The notes under the pieces are model-generated. The model saw only the letters and a list, made by a program, of their open reading frames with translations. It ran no database searches and was not told the DNA's origin. A stretch of DNA of 6,773 nucleotides from Lachnospiraceae bacterium UBA3866. GTDB lineage: Bacteria; Bacillota; Clostridia; Lachnospirales; Lachnospiraceae. The DNA lies in contig DGGU01000035.1 of assembly GCA_002392345.1 (NCBI GenBank), forward strand, positions 1 through 6,773. The letters run 5' to 3'. Below, piece by piece: positions 1 through 5,639 of this stretch (positions within the stretch are counted from its first letter, which is position 1; each line of letters starts with the position of its first letter). The translations under genes and the position numbers were made by a program.

Positions 1-1057
1 ATAAAACTTTATCCCCAGCAGATGTCTCTCTATATGGCTGAGCAGTATCAAAACTATAGTAAACATTTGTACCGACATTAGGACCCCAAATCAGCCTATT
101 TTCATAATTTATTCCATCTGAATCCTGGGCAAGAAGAAGTCTAGCTTCAATATAATTCGAACTTGTTGTCGAAGTACCAGTTTGTTTTGTCACACCATTA
201 TTTATCGTTTCAAAAGTAGTAAATGTAGGAACGGTCCCTGAACCTTTAACTTTATAACTTCTAGCTCCATCCGAATAATAACTTTTTGTGATAGTGGCAG
301 CACTTGAGTTATCTCTCAAGTTATAGTAAACGTGATCCCAAACATCTATAAAAATTATAGGATAAAAAGATTTTGCAAAAGATCGTATAACAACTTCACC
401 ATTTGGTTGTATATGGGTAATCCAGCGGCTACCAACACCTGCTATGGTTTCAGTAGCTATAGCTTGTTCTTGATTTGTCTTATTATAGCCACTTGTAATT
501 GTGTTGGTGCTACCAGTTGATGTTATTTTATCAGTACGTTGCCCACTTGTATATATGTCATTACCAAAATCAAAATTAGTCTCACCACTTTGACCCCAGA
601 TCCAGTGTCGCATATTAGCAATAGACCCATTTGAGTTCCATGCAGATGGCCACCACCCATAACCTCTTGCTTGAAAACTCTCTATATATAAATCTCTCAC
701 AATATTTGCTACCACATTTGGAGTTAATACTTCAGTTCCTGTTTCCCAGTTATTCATCCACCAAAAATTATTATTAGTATTTTTCATTAACTTTTCCCAA
801 TAATTCTCAAGCCTAACATCAGTATTTAAGGCAGCTAAATATAACGCAATTGCTCCATCAATTTTTCGATCAATACTTGTACTATAATTTGTAATTTGAT
901 CAGCAAAATTAATTTTTAATGCCTCAAATTCTGCCTTTGTGACAAAAGCGGCACCATCATTGTCACTCACCACCGCCGCAAAACTCTCTATACTCAATAA
1001 AAATGCAAAAACGAGGCCAAGGGCTCTTTTTGCCGTTTTTACAAGCTTTTTACTCAT
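1..1057 (-). CDS. Exported protein of unknown function, second member of a constant-N-terminus family (3' end outside the window)
   Basis: The frame from the ATG at 1057-1055 stays open to the window edge, giving 352 codons without a stop; the C-terminus is missing. A TAA lies directly in frame before the ATG, so no earlier start is possible. Residues 1-28 look like a signal peptide: a basic start (MSKKLVKTAKRA), a hydrophobic core (LGLVFAFLL) and a small-residue end near SIESFAA. Residues 21-77 match residues 20-76 of the 575-residue protein at 2312-4039 (38 of 57 identical, including DNDGAAF and KIDGAIA) and probably form a helix. From about residue 80 the two proteins show no resemblance. 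The body is rich in Trp, Tyr, Asn, Ser and Thr (for example WWMNNW and WWPSAW) and has no Cys in the visible part, as expected of an extracellular beta-rich protein. I recognise no catalytic motif. Surface adhesin, carbohydrate binder or secreted effector are all possible and none is supported. Existence and export are fairly certain; function is unknown. Confidence 0.85.
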   Translation of the reverse strand, partial: MSKKLVKTAKRALGLVFAFLLSIESFAAVVSDNDGAAFVTKAEFEALKINFADQITNYSTSIDRKIDGAIALYLAALNTDVRLENYWEKLMKNTNNNFWWMNNWETGTEVLTPNVVANIVRDLYIESFQARGYGWWPSAWNSNGSIANMRHWIWGQSGETNFDFGNDIYTSGQRTDKITSTGSTNTITSGYNKTNQEQAIATETIAGVGSRWITHIQPNGEVVIRSFAKSFYPIIFIDVWDHVYYNLRDNSSAATITKSYYSDGARSYKVKGSGTVPTFTTFETINNGVTKQTGTSTTSSNYIEARLLLAQDSDGINYENRLIWGPNVGTNVYYSFDTAQPYRETSAGDKVL

Positions 1058-1118
1058 TTATTTGCTACAACCTTTACTACGCACTCGTACCTATGATGTT
1101 CTTTTAACTTGGTTAGCT

Positions 1119-1143
1119 CACGATAGTCCACTGGACTATCGTG
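1119..1143. repeat. 25-bp near-perfect palindrome in the leader of the left exported-protein gene
   Basis: CACGATAGTCCA at 1119-1130 and its exact complement TGGACTATCGTG at 1132-1143 flank a single C. No T-tract follows on either strand, so it is not an intrinsic terminator. It begins a few bases past the CTAG that ends the 104-bp repeat, the same relative place as the much larger palindrome at 4085-4371. It could be a protein-binding dyad, an RNA hairpin in the 5' leader, or the remnant of an inserted element. Confidence 0.85.
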
Positions 1144-1146
1144 CCC

Positions 1147-1250
1147 CTAGTACAACCTCCATGCTTTTTTAAAAAATAGGGGGTCTGTATAGAGGGTCTC
1201 CTGCATAAAATCGGCATTTTTGCATAAAAATAGCCCTGCAATGCAGGGCT
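1147..1250 (-). repeat. 104-bp leader repeat, copy A (paired with 4372-4475)
   Basis: Read on the minus strand the unit starts with the terminator hairpin AGCCCTGC...GCAGGGCT and ends at GTACTAG. Its first 49 nt (1202-1250) match copy B at 46 of 49 positions. The remainder is weaker but keeps two GACCCYYTAT units with a 13-bp period (1189-1198 and 1176-1185) and an imperfect ACCCCC/GGAGGT stem around an A/T-rich middle. Both copies measure 104 bp from hairpin to CTAG, and both lie before a gene of the same exported family. Confidence 0.85.
1226..1250 (-). terminator. Intrinsic terminator of the vapBC operon
   Basis: On the minus strand the arms AGCCCTGCA and TGCAGGGCT (1232-1250) form a GC-rich hairpin followed at once by ATTTTT (1226-1231). 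It lies 35 bp past the vapC stop. The same hairpin follows alr at 4457-4475, as part of the 104-bp repeat, so it also insulates the downstream exported-protein gene. Confidence 0.8.
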
Positions 1251-1285
1251 ATATCATTTTCACCAAAAATTGTCAAATAAGATAA

Positions 1286-1687
1286 CTAATTCACCCAGTT
1301 TTCTACTTTAAGGCCATCTACTCTATTGAACTCTCTCTCATTGTTAGTAACAAGAGATAATCTTAGTGCCTTGGCATGAGCTGCAATAAGTAGATCCATT
1401 GGTCCAATGACATTTTTCTCCTTTTCTAGTTCACTTCGTATAATACCATATTCTTTGGAAGCATTCACATCATAATCGCAGATTTTAATTGGTGCCAGAA
1501 ACTTAAGTAAGATATTCAAGTTCTTCTCCCTGCTAGCACTCTTCTCAATCCCATACATTAATTCACTATATACTATGCTCGAGATACAAATATCGCCATA
1601 TGTACATTCATTAAATCTCTTCAGCACATTCTCATTGTTGTGCTTTAATATATAGATGCAAATGTTAGTGTCAAGCATATATTTCAT
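1286..1687 (-). CDS. vapC: VapC-type PIN-domain toxin, a probable ribonuclease
   Basis: This 133-residue protein has the usual length and layout of VapC toxins, metal-dependent endoribonucleases that cut tRNA or rRNA when freed from their antitoxin. The visible PIN-domain acidic residues are Asp6 in MLDTN near the N-terminus, Glu42 in SSIVYSELMYGIEKS, Asp98 in IGPMDLLIAAHA, and the C-terminal LVTNNEREF segment with Asn115, Glu117 and Glu119, followed by the family-typical GLKVENWVN end. The set looks complete, so the toxin should be active. Its ATG overlaps the antitoxin stop in an ATGA arrangement (1684-1687), which implies translational coupling. The family assignment is strong; the RNA target cannot be read from sequence. 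Stop codon is TAG. Confidence 0.93.
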   Translation of the reverse strand: MKYMLDTNICIYILKHNNENVLKRFNECTYGDICISSIVYSELMYGIEKSASREKNLNILLKFLAPIKICDYDVNASKEYGIIRSELEKEKNVIGPMDLLIAAHAKALRLSLVTNNEREFNRVDGLKVENWVN

Positions 1688-2076
1688 AGTGTGTCTCTTT
1701 CTTCAAAATCGCTTTGAACTCTCTCACTCATAAAATCATCAGATATCTGCCCTGAGCTTTCAAATACGCCTTCCCATGGGTTATCCTTAGGGACTAACAT
1801 GATGATATTCCCAACCTTATTGACATAATAGTTATCATCGATCTCTCTACTATCTTTTTTTATCCCACTTATACTATCTAGTTTATCGTATAATTTCTTC
1901 ATACTTATCCCCGAACCTAATTTCTTATCAAGAGAAAAATTAATCTTTCTATTTTTCACAAGATCTTTTGCAAACATATTAAATGCAGCACTCATTGTAA
2001 TCCCAAGTTCATCGCAAACCTTGTCCAGACTCTTTTTTAATTTCTCATCAATTCTAAAATTAATTAATACTGACAT
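1684..2076 (-). CDS. vapB: Antitoxin with a RelB/DinJ-like N-terminus and a VapB-like C-terminus
   Basis: This 130-residue protein should bind DNA and neutralise the PIN toxin encoded directly downstream. Residues 1-50 resemble RelB/DinJ antitoxins, a ribbon-helix-helix type: a short strand (VLINFRID), then helices with CDELGITMSAAFNMFAKDLV and a basic NRKINFSLD end. Residues 85-121 instead resemble the last strand and toxin-binding tail of AbrB/MazE-type VapB antitoxins: VNKVGNIIMLVPKDNPWEGV, then SDDFMSERVQ. The linker at about residues 51-84 is lysine- and aspartate-rich. RelB/DinJ antitoxins usually pair with RelE/YafQ-fold toxins, so this looks like a DNA-binding module joined to a VapC-binding tail. 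The start is supported by AGGGG five bases before the ATG and by the promoter and palindrome just upstream, which suggest autorepression. vapB describes the role; naming it as RelB/DinJ family would also be defensible. Confidence 0.9.
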   Translation of the reverse strand: MSVLINFRIDEKLKKSLDKVCDELGITMSAAFNMFAKDLVKNRKINFSLDKKLGSGISMKKLYDKLDSISGIKKDSREIDDNYYVNKVGNIIMLVPKDNPWEGVFESSGQISDDFMSERVQSDFEERDTL

Positions 2077-2086
2077 ATGTGCCCCT

Positions 2087-2105
2087 GTAAAGATGTTGTC
2101 TTTAC
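2087..2105. promoter_or_regulatory. Probable antitoxin operator (inverted repeat)
   Basis: GTAAAGA (2087-2093) and TCTTTAC (2099-2105) form a perfect 7-bp dyad around a 5-bp centre. It lies between the -10 box and the antitoxin ATG, over the expected transcription start, the usual place for toxin-antitoxin autorepression. Binding by the antitoxin is inferred. Confidence 0.65.
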
Positions 2106-2108
2106 AAT

Positions 2109-2137
2109 ATTTTACTATATTAATATATCATTGTCAA
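2109..2137 (-). promoter_or_regulatory. vapBC promoter (-35 TTGACA, -10 TAAAAT, 17-bp spacer)
   Basis: On the minus strand a consensus TTGACA (2132-2137) is followed after exactly 17 bp by TAAAAT (2109-2114), placing transcription start near 2102 and a leader of about 25 nt before the antitoxin ATG. This is the clearest promoter in the window and gives the toxin-antitoxin pair its own transcription. Confidence 0.85.
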
Positions 2138-2189
2138 TATAAGCGCAACCAGAAAAGTCGAGTGGTTTGAGTAGGAAAAGACATATAGT

Positions 2190-2218
2190 AAAAAACAAGG
2201 GGCAAAAATCCCCTTGTT
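2190..2218 (-). terminator. Intrinsic terminator after the 575-residue exported-protein gene
   Basis: On the minus strand AACAAGGGG (2210-2218) pairs perfectly with CCCCTTGTT (2194-2202) around the 7-nt loop ATTTTTG, and the stem runs into a T-tract reaching 2190. It lies 93 bp past the stop codon and is unrelated in sequence to the other two terminators. It separates the exported-protein gene from the vapBC promoter. The stretch from 2219 to 2311 is AT-rich with nothing else recognisable. Confidence 0.88.
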
Positions 2219-2311
2219 AAATCTTACATATCTTGCCTTCTTTAATTTCAAACTCTAATTAATTTCCAGCATATTAAAGTATTTTTGTAATAAATATTTT
2301 CCGCCTTATAA

Positions 2312-4039
2312 TTAATTATCTGTAATAAATTTCATAGATAAATCTTTGAAAGAAGCATATATGCCTTTACTTGTATCATAAGGTCCAAGTCTTAACCAGA
2401 CACTTTGCTCTTTTTTTACAGGAATAGTTAATTGAGCATTAGAACTAGTATCATCAAATTGTAATCGCTCTATTCTCGTTATTGGTTCAGTTGTTTTATT
2501 AGGATCAACAATGTTTTTATAGCCCTTTAATATTTCAGATTTAGTTGCCAAAAAATCACCATCTTTTACATCAACGGCAATTTTTCTTGTCTTTTCGCTA
2601 TCGTCAAGCAGATCTTTAACATTATAATCAAATGTCACTTGCAAGTAACCATCTTGTTCTGCATTTAGGTATAATGGAAATCCTTGCCCCATTCTTAAAT
2701 TTTGGTTATTATATTTAAAATTACCAGAGTATAGAGTGCCAAATTTAACTTGTGGCCACAGAGGAACTTGTAATATTCCGGTTTTATTTCCCCCAGTTGT
2801 GCAATTTATTGTATCAGTACTAGTCTCACCAATCGCATCCCTTCCAGTATTTTTATGGGCAGCTTCAGTTATTGTGTATTGCACAGTCCCATATTTTTTT
2901 GAATCAGAAAAATCAATCAATGAATTTTCACCATATTCATATTCCTTATCTACAGCAAGATTCACATCATCATTATTATCGGCGCCAAACATAGAGTACA
3001 TAAATTTGGAAAACAAAGTCCTTGCAGTGCTTTCAGATTCACATTTCTGAAATGATACTCCACGTTTTATATATTCAGTAGTATCTGTCTCGCTCCAGTA
3101 GGTGTCATTGTTATTGATAGAAGTACGCGATGCCGAATTATTCGCCCAACTCCAGATCTGATTTTCTTCCCGTCTAGAAGGCGTAATTGAGTAATTTATT
3201 GCAGGAAAATCTAATTCATTCACTGTAATAGATTCATTATAGTTATAATTCACACCGCCACTTTGATACACCCAATCAAGATTCAAAATTTCATCACCTG
3301 ATGGTGAATTAACGATAACATCCACGAGAGGAGGCTTAACACTTCTAAACGAATATGGTTCCCAAGCGCCCGAGACATAAGGTTTCACTAAAGTATGTGG
3401 TTTTGATTGGTATGCCTGCCCTGCATTACCTACAGCCAACACAGGGGTGTCTTTATCTGAAATTTTATAACTTCCAGCGGCTTCTCGCTTTACACGCATA
3501 ACCCACACAGGGAGCCCTTCCCATAAAGTAACTTTCATGACACCACCTGCAGTGGCACCATAAGTAAACCCAGCTTCCAAAACTTGTTGAGAATACGAAG
3601 AAGATGTGTTGAAAAAAAACATATTGAATGTACCACGTAGATTCATACGAAGTTCACCAAGAGAAACATCAAACCAATCATTAGTGATCTCTGTATAAGT
3701 GGTTCGACCAGTAAAAGTACGTTTTATCCCTTTCATCCAAAAATCATTTACCCACACAATATCCTCATAATTGTCAACTAAAATTCGCGGACTTGATTGT
3801 TTTGCGACTGATATTCCAGAAAGATAACTCGCTATCGCCCCATCAATCTTGTTATCTATTGAAGAGTTATATGTATCAAGTTGGCTCTGAAAGTCATTCT
3901 TTAATGAGTCAAACTCCGCCTTAGTAATGAAGGCTGCACCGTCATTGTCGCCAACTACGGCGGCGAAAGATTCTATACTAAATAGAAGCACTAAAATTAG
4001 TGCTATATATCCCTTAATCAATCTACTTGCTTTATTCAT
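2312..4039 (-). CDS. Exported 575-residue protein of unknown function, first member of a constant-N-terminus family
   Basis: Residues 1-27 are a clear Sec signal peptide: MNKASRLIKG, then the hydrophobic core YIALILVLLF, then SIESFAA with probable cleavage near residues 26-27. Residues 28-76 hold the block shared with the gene at the left edge: DNDGAAFITKAEF, then a predicted amphipathic helix with hydrophobic residues spaced three or four apart (Phe43, Leu46, Phe50, Leu54, Tyr57, Ile61, Ile65, Ile69), which could form a coiled coil. Residues 80-575 are rich in Asn, Ser, Thr, Tyr and Trp, with only two Cys and a C-terminal segment (AQLTIPVKKEQSVWLRLGPY) resembling a beta-sandwich. There is no visible LPXTG sorting signal, C-terminal membrane segment or catalytic motif, so a secreted or non-covalently held surface protein is likeliest. 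An in-frame TAA lies shortly upstream of the ATG, and the only Shine-Dalgarno-like sequence is 15 nt away. The gene has its own leader and terminator, so it is probably monocistronic. Function unknown. Confidence 0.88.
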   Translation of the reverse strand: MNKASRLIKGYIALILVLLFSIESFAAVVGDNDGAAFITKAEFDSLKNDFQSQLDTYNSSIDNKIDGAIASYLSGISVAKQSSPRILVDNYEDIVWVNDFWMKGIKRTFTGRTTYTEITNDWFDVSLGELRMNLRGTFNMFFFNTSSSYSQQVLEAGFTYGATAGGVMKVTLWEGLPVWVMRVKREAAGSYKISDKDTPVLAVGNAGQAYQSKPHTLVKPYVSGAWEPYSFRSVKPPLVDVIVNSPSGDEILNLDWVYQSGGVNYNYNESITVNELDFPAINYSITPSRREENQIWSWANNSASRTSINNNDTYWSETDTTEYIKRGVSFQKCESESTARTLFSKFMYSMFGADNNDDVNLAVDKEYEYGENSLIDFSDSKKYGTVQYTITEAAHKNTGRDAIGETSTDTINCTTGGNKTGILQVPLWPQVKFGTLYSGNFKYNNQNLRMGQGFPLYLNAEQDGYLQVTFDYNVKDLLDDSEKTRKIAVDVKDGDFLATKSEILKGYKNIVDPNKTTEPITRIERLQFDDTSSNAQLTIPVKKEQSVWLRLGPYDTSKGIYASFKDLSMKFITDN

Positions 4040-4084
4040 GTAATGCTGTTACGACCCTAGTTATCTTTGAAACTATAATTATTG

Positions 4085-4371
4085 TATAAATCGGTTATGT
4101 ATAAGGCTATAGCAGCAATTTTGGCGGTTCCGCAGTAATGTTTAGATTTTCTTAGGTTTTAGGATTTTGCGTTAGTTGCAAAAAAGTCACCGGATAAGAG
4201 AGCGAGCGTTTTTAAGGGCTCACATAGCTCGCCCTTACGATGCGAGCTCGTCCGTTGAGCTTTTTTGCAGCTGCTTTTAGCAAAATTCTAAAGCCTTAGA
4301 TAATCTCATTACGAGGACCAAGCGCCCAAAATTGCTCGCTATAAGCCTTATTCTTTATAATCGTATTTATA
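4085..4371. repeat. 287-bp imperfect palindrome, MITE-like or a very large leader hairpin
   Basis: The left arm pairs with the right arm in order along the whole length. TATAAAT (4085-4091) pairs with 4365-4371; ATAAGGC (4101-4107) with 4345-4351; AGCAATTTTGG (4114-4124) with 4326-4336; GTAATG (4135-4140) with 4307-4312; 4151-4170 with 4280-4299 at 17 of 20 positions; GTTGCAAAAAAG (4175-4186) with 4260-4271 at 11 of 12; and TAAGGGC (4213-4219) with 4231-4237 around an 11-nt loop. It has no coding capacity. An ACTAG lies on each side in the same orientation (minus strand), which could be a 5-bp target duplication, but the outer ends do not match cleanly. A non-autonomous transposable element is the simplest reading; a structured RNA is the alternative. 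Confidence 0.85.
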
Positions 4372-4475
4372 CTAGTACCACCCCTTTTCAAATATCAAAA
4401 GATAAGGGGTCGGCATAGGGGGTCTCTGCATAAAATCTGAATTTTTGCATAAAAATAGCCCTGCCATGCAGGGCT
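4372..4475 (-). repeat. 104-bp leader repeat, copy B (paired with 1147-1250)
   Basis: On the minus strand the unit starts with the terminator hairpin, continues through TATTTTTATGC and a second TTTTATGCA, then two GACCCYYTAT units with a 13-bp period (4415-4424 and 4402-4411), an ACCCCTT/AAGGGGT stem, and ends at GGTACTAG. Its first 49 nt differ from copy A at three positions. The stem near the CTAG end differs in sequence between the copies, but a comparable hairpin can be drawn in both, which hints at structural constraint. Confidence 0.85.
4451..4475 (-). terminator. Intrinsic terminator of the selD-alr operon
   Basis: On the minus strand AGCCCTGC and GCAGGGCT (8-bp perfect stem, 3-nt loop, 4457-4475) are followed by ATTTTT. 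It lies about 24 bp past the alr stop. On the plus strand TTTT also follows the stem, so it may work in both directions. Confidence 0.85.
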
Positions 4476-4499
4476 TTTAAAAAAATCACTAATACTATC

Positions 4500-5639
4500 T
4501 CAATCTATATAAATCCTATCAACTCGCTTATTAATTCGTGTTAGCAGCTCGTATGAGAACTCTCCTGTTTCTTCAGAGAGAGTGTCAAGCGTAATCTTTT
4601 CACTATTGCTTTCGCCTATAAGTATCACTTCATCATCAACCTTGCAGTCGACATCTGTCACATCTACCATAAGCATATCCATAGTAATTCTACCAACAAT
4701 TTTACATTTCTTGTCATTAACGATTACCGATGACTTATTTGAAGCTGACCTTGGATAGCCATCACCATAGCCACAACAGATCGTAGCTATTTTCATGTTG
4801 TCTTTAGAGACAAATGTCCTGCCATATGAAATTGACGTTTCTGGTTCAATGTTCTTTATATGGACAATATGAGATTTTAATGACATTATTGGTTTAAGGT
4901 CGAGATTTTGAAATGCAGTGCTCGGTGCTATGCCATATAAGATTATACCAGGGCGGACAGCGTCAAAGTCCATGCCGATGGCTTTAAAGATTCCTGCAGA
5001 ACTTGATAGAGATGTCATCCCAACATCTACCCCAAGATTAGATAAGTTCTCAATCAAAGTTTTAAATTTTAACTCTTGATTATTAGTATACTGAACATTT
5101 TCCGTATCTTCCTTCTCACAGTCTGACACAGAAAAATGTGAAAACACACCATAAATTTTAATATTAGATAATAACGAAATGTCCTTTATGCTTTTAATAG
5201 TCTCATCGCTTACATCAAATCCAATTCGTCCCATGCCTGTATCAATGGCAATTTCAACTCTTGCAACTTTAAAAAGTTTCTTTGAAGCCTCACTTAGTTC
5301 CATTGCCTGATCATATGTAGAAATTGTACTTATAAGATTATTAGCTATTACTTCTTCATAACAAGTTTTATCCACATGACCAATAATGATTATATCTTTC
5401 TTTATCCCGCTATTTTTAAGTTCCAAAGCTTCTTTTAGATTCGCAACAGCAAATGCATTGACCATGGGATCATTTTCAAGGACTTTTGATAAGTTTAATG
5501 CCCCCATGCCATAGGCGTCATCTTTAACCATACAAATAAGGCTTTTAGAACCTGCATGTTTTTTTACAAGTTCTAAATTATGCTTAAGCTTGCCATATGA
5601 AATTTCAAGATAAGTTCCTCTAGTCATATTACATGTCAC
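4500..5639 (-). CDS. alr: Alanine racemase (PLP-dependent)
   Basis: Alr interconverts L- and D-alanine in the cytoplasm and supplies D-alanine for peptidoglycan. All landmarks of the fold-III racemase are visible: the PLP-binding lysine in MVKDDAYGMG (Lys39 from the GTG start), AIDTGMGRIGF (residues 131-141), SSSAGIF followed by AVRPGIILYG with its PLP-contacting arginine, ISYGRTF with the second catalytic tyrosine, CCGYGDGYPR, and GRITMDMLMVDVTD. Total length of 379 residues is normal. VKDDAYGMG departs slightly from the commoner VKANAYGHG, so a different or broader amino-acid preference cannot be excluded. The GTG start overlaps the selD stop as GTGA (5636-5639), indicating translational coupling; an ATG four codons further in (5627-5625) is a possible alternative start. 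Neither has a strong Shine-Dalgarno. Why a racemase is coupled to selenium metabolism is not evident. Confidence 0.93.
   Translation of the reverse strand: MTCNMTRGTYLEISYGKLKHNLELVKKHAGSKSLICMVKDDAYGMGALNLSKVLENDPMVNAFAVANLKEALELKNSGIKKDIIIIGHVDKTCYEEVIANNLISTISTYDQAMELSEASKKLFKVARVEIAIDTGMGRIGFDVSDETIKSIKDISLLSNIKIYGVFSHFSVSDCEKEDTENVQYTNNQELKFKTLIENLSNLGVDVGMTSLSSSAGIFKAIGMDFDAVRPGIILYGIAPSTAFQNLDLKPIMSLKSHIVHIKNIEPETSISYGRTFVSKDNMKIATICCGYGDGYPRSASNKSSVIVNDKKCKIVGRITMDMLMVDVTDVDCKVDDEVILIGESNSEKITLDTLSEETGEFSYELLTRINKRVDRIYID

Larger units (their letters stand above)
1058..1285. other. Intergenic leader between vapC and the left exported-protein gene
   Basis: This 228-bp gap holds no credible gene. 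Read toward the left gene it contains the vapBC terminator, a 104-bp repeat shared with 4372-4475, a 25-bp near-perfect palindrome (1119-1143), two direct copies of TACAACCT (1066-1073 and 1151-1158), and then the ATG. No convincing -35/-10 pair is visible. The nearest Shine-Dalgarno-like AAAGG ends 13 nt before the ATG, which is too far for standard use. Confidence 0.7.
4040..4499. other. 460-bp non-coding region between alr and the exported-protein gene
   Basis: No credible gene is present on either strand. Read toward the exported-protein gene it holds the alr terminator, the second copy of the 104-bp repeat (4372-4475), the 287-bp imperfect palindrome (4085-4371), a CTAG followed by GGTCGTA, and the ATG. 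I see no convincing promoter. A TTGATA at 4392-4397 has only a poor -10 partner. Most of the region is occupied by self-complementary sequence. Confidence 0.75.

Noticed and set aside
332..520. Short plus-strand open frame
   Set aside because: It lies entirely antisense to the left exported-protein gene, whose frame is open, begins with a signal peptide and matches its paralogue. No Shine-Dalgarno or domain supports it.
939..1172. Plus-strand open frame with a hydrophobic centre
   Set aside because: It is antisense to the signal-peptide region of the left gene and runs through the palindrome and leader; the hydrophobic look comes from composition.
2736..3050. Plus-strand open frame inside the 575-residue gene
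   Set aside because: Fully antisense to a better-supported gene, with no recognisable motif or start signal.
1119..4371. Integron-like gene-cassette array with attC sites (palindromes between genes plus a vapBC operon)
   Set aside because: I see no RYYYAAC/GTTRRRY box pair in the expected places. One palindrome is far larger than an attC, the sequences of the two are unrelated, the genes carry their own leaders and terminators, and no integrase is present in the window.
4372..4397. Promoter TTGATA with TAGTAT for the exported-protein gene
   Set aside because: The -10 matches consensus at only four of six positions with an 18-bp spacer, and the equivalent place in the other leader has nothing similar, so I do not call it.
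4372..4475. Riboswitch in the leader
   Set aside because: The leader has hairpins and a terminator, but the terminator belongs to the end of alr, and I recognise no known aptamer core in either copy.
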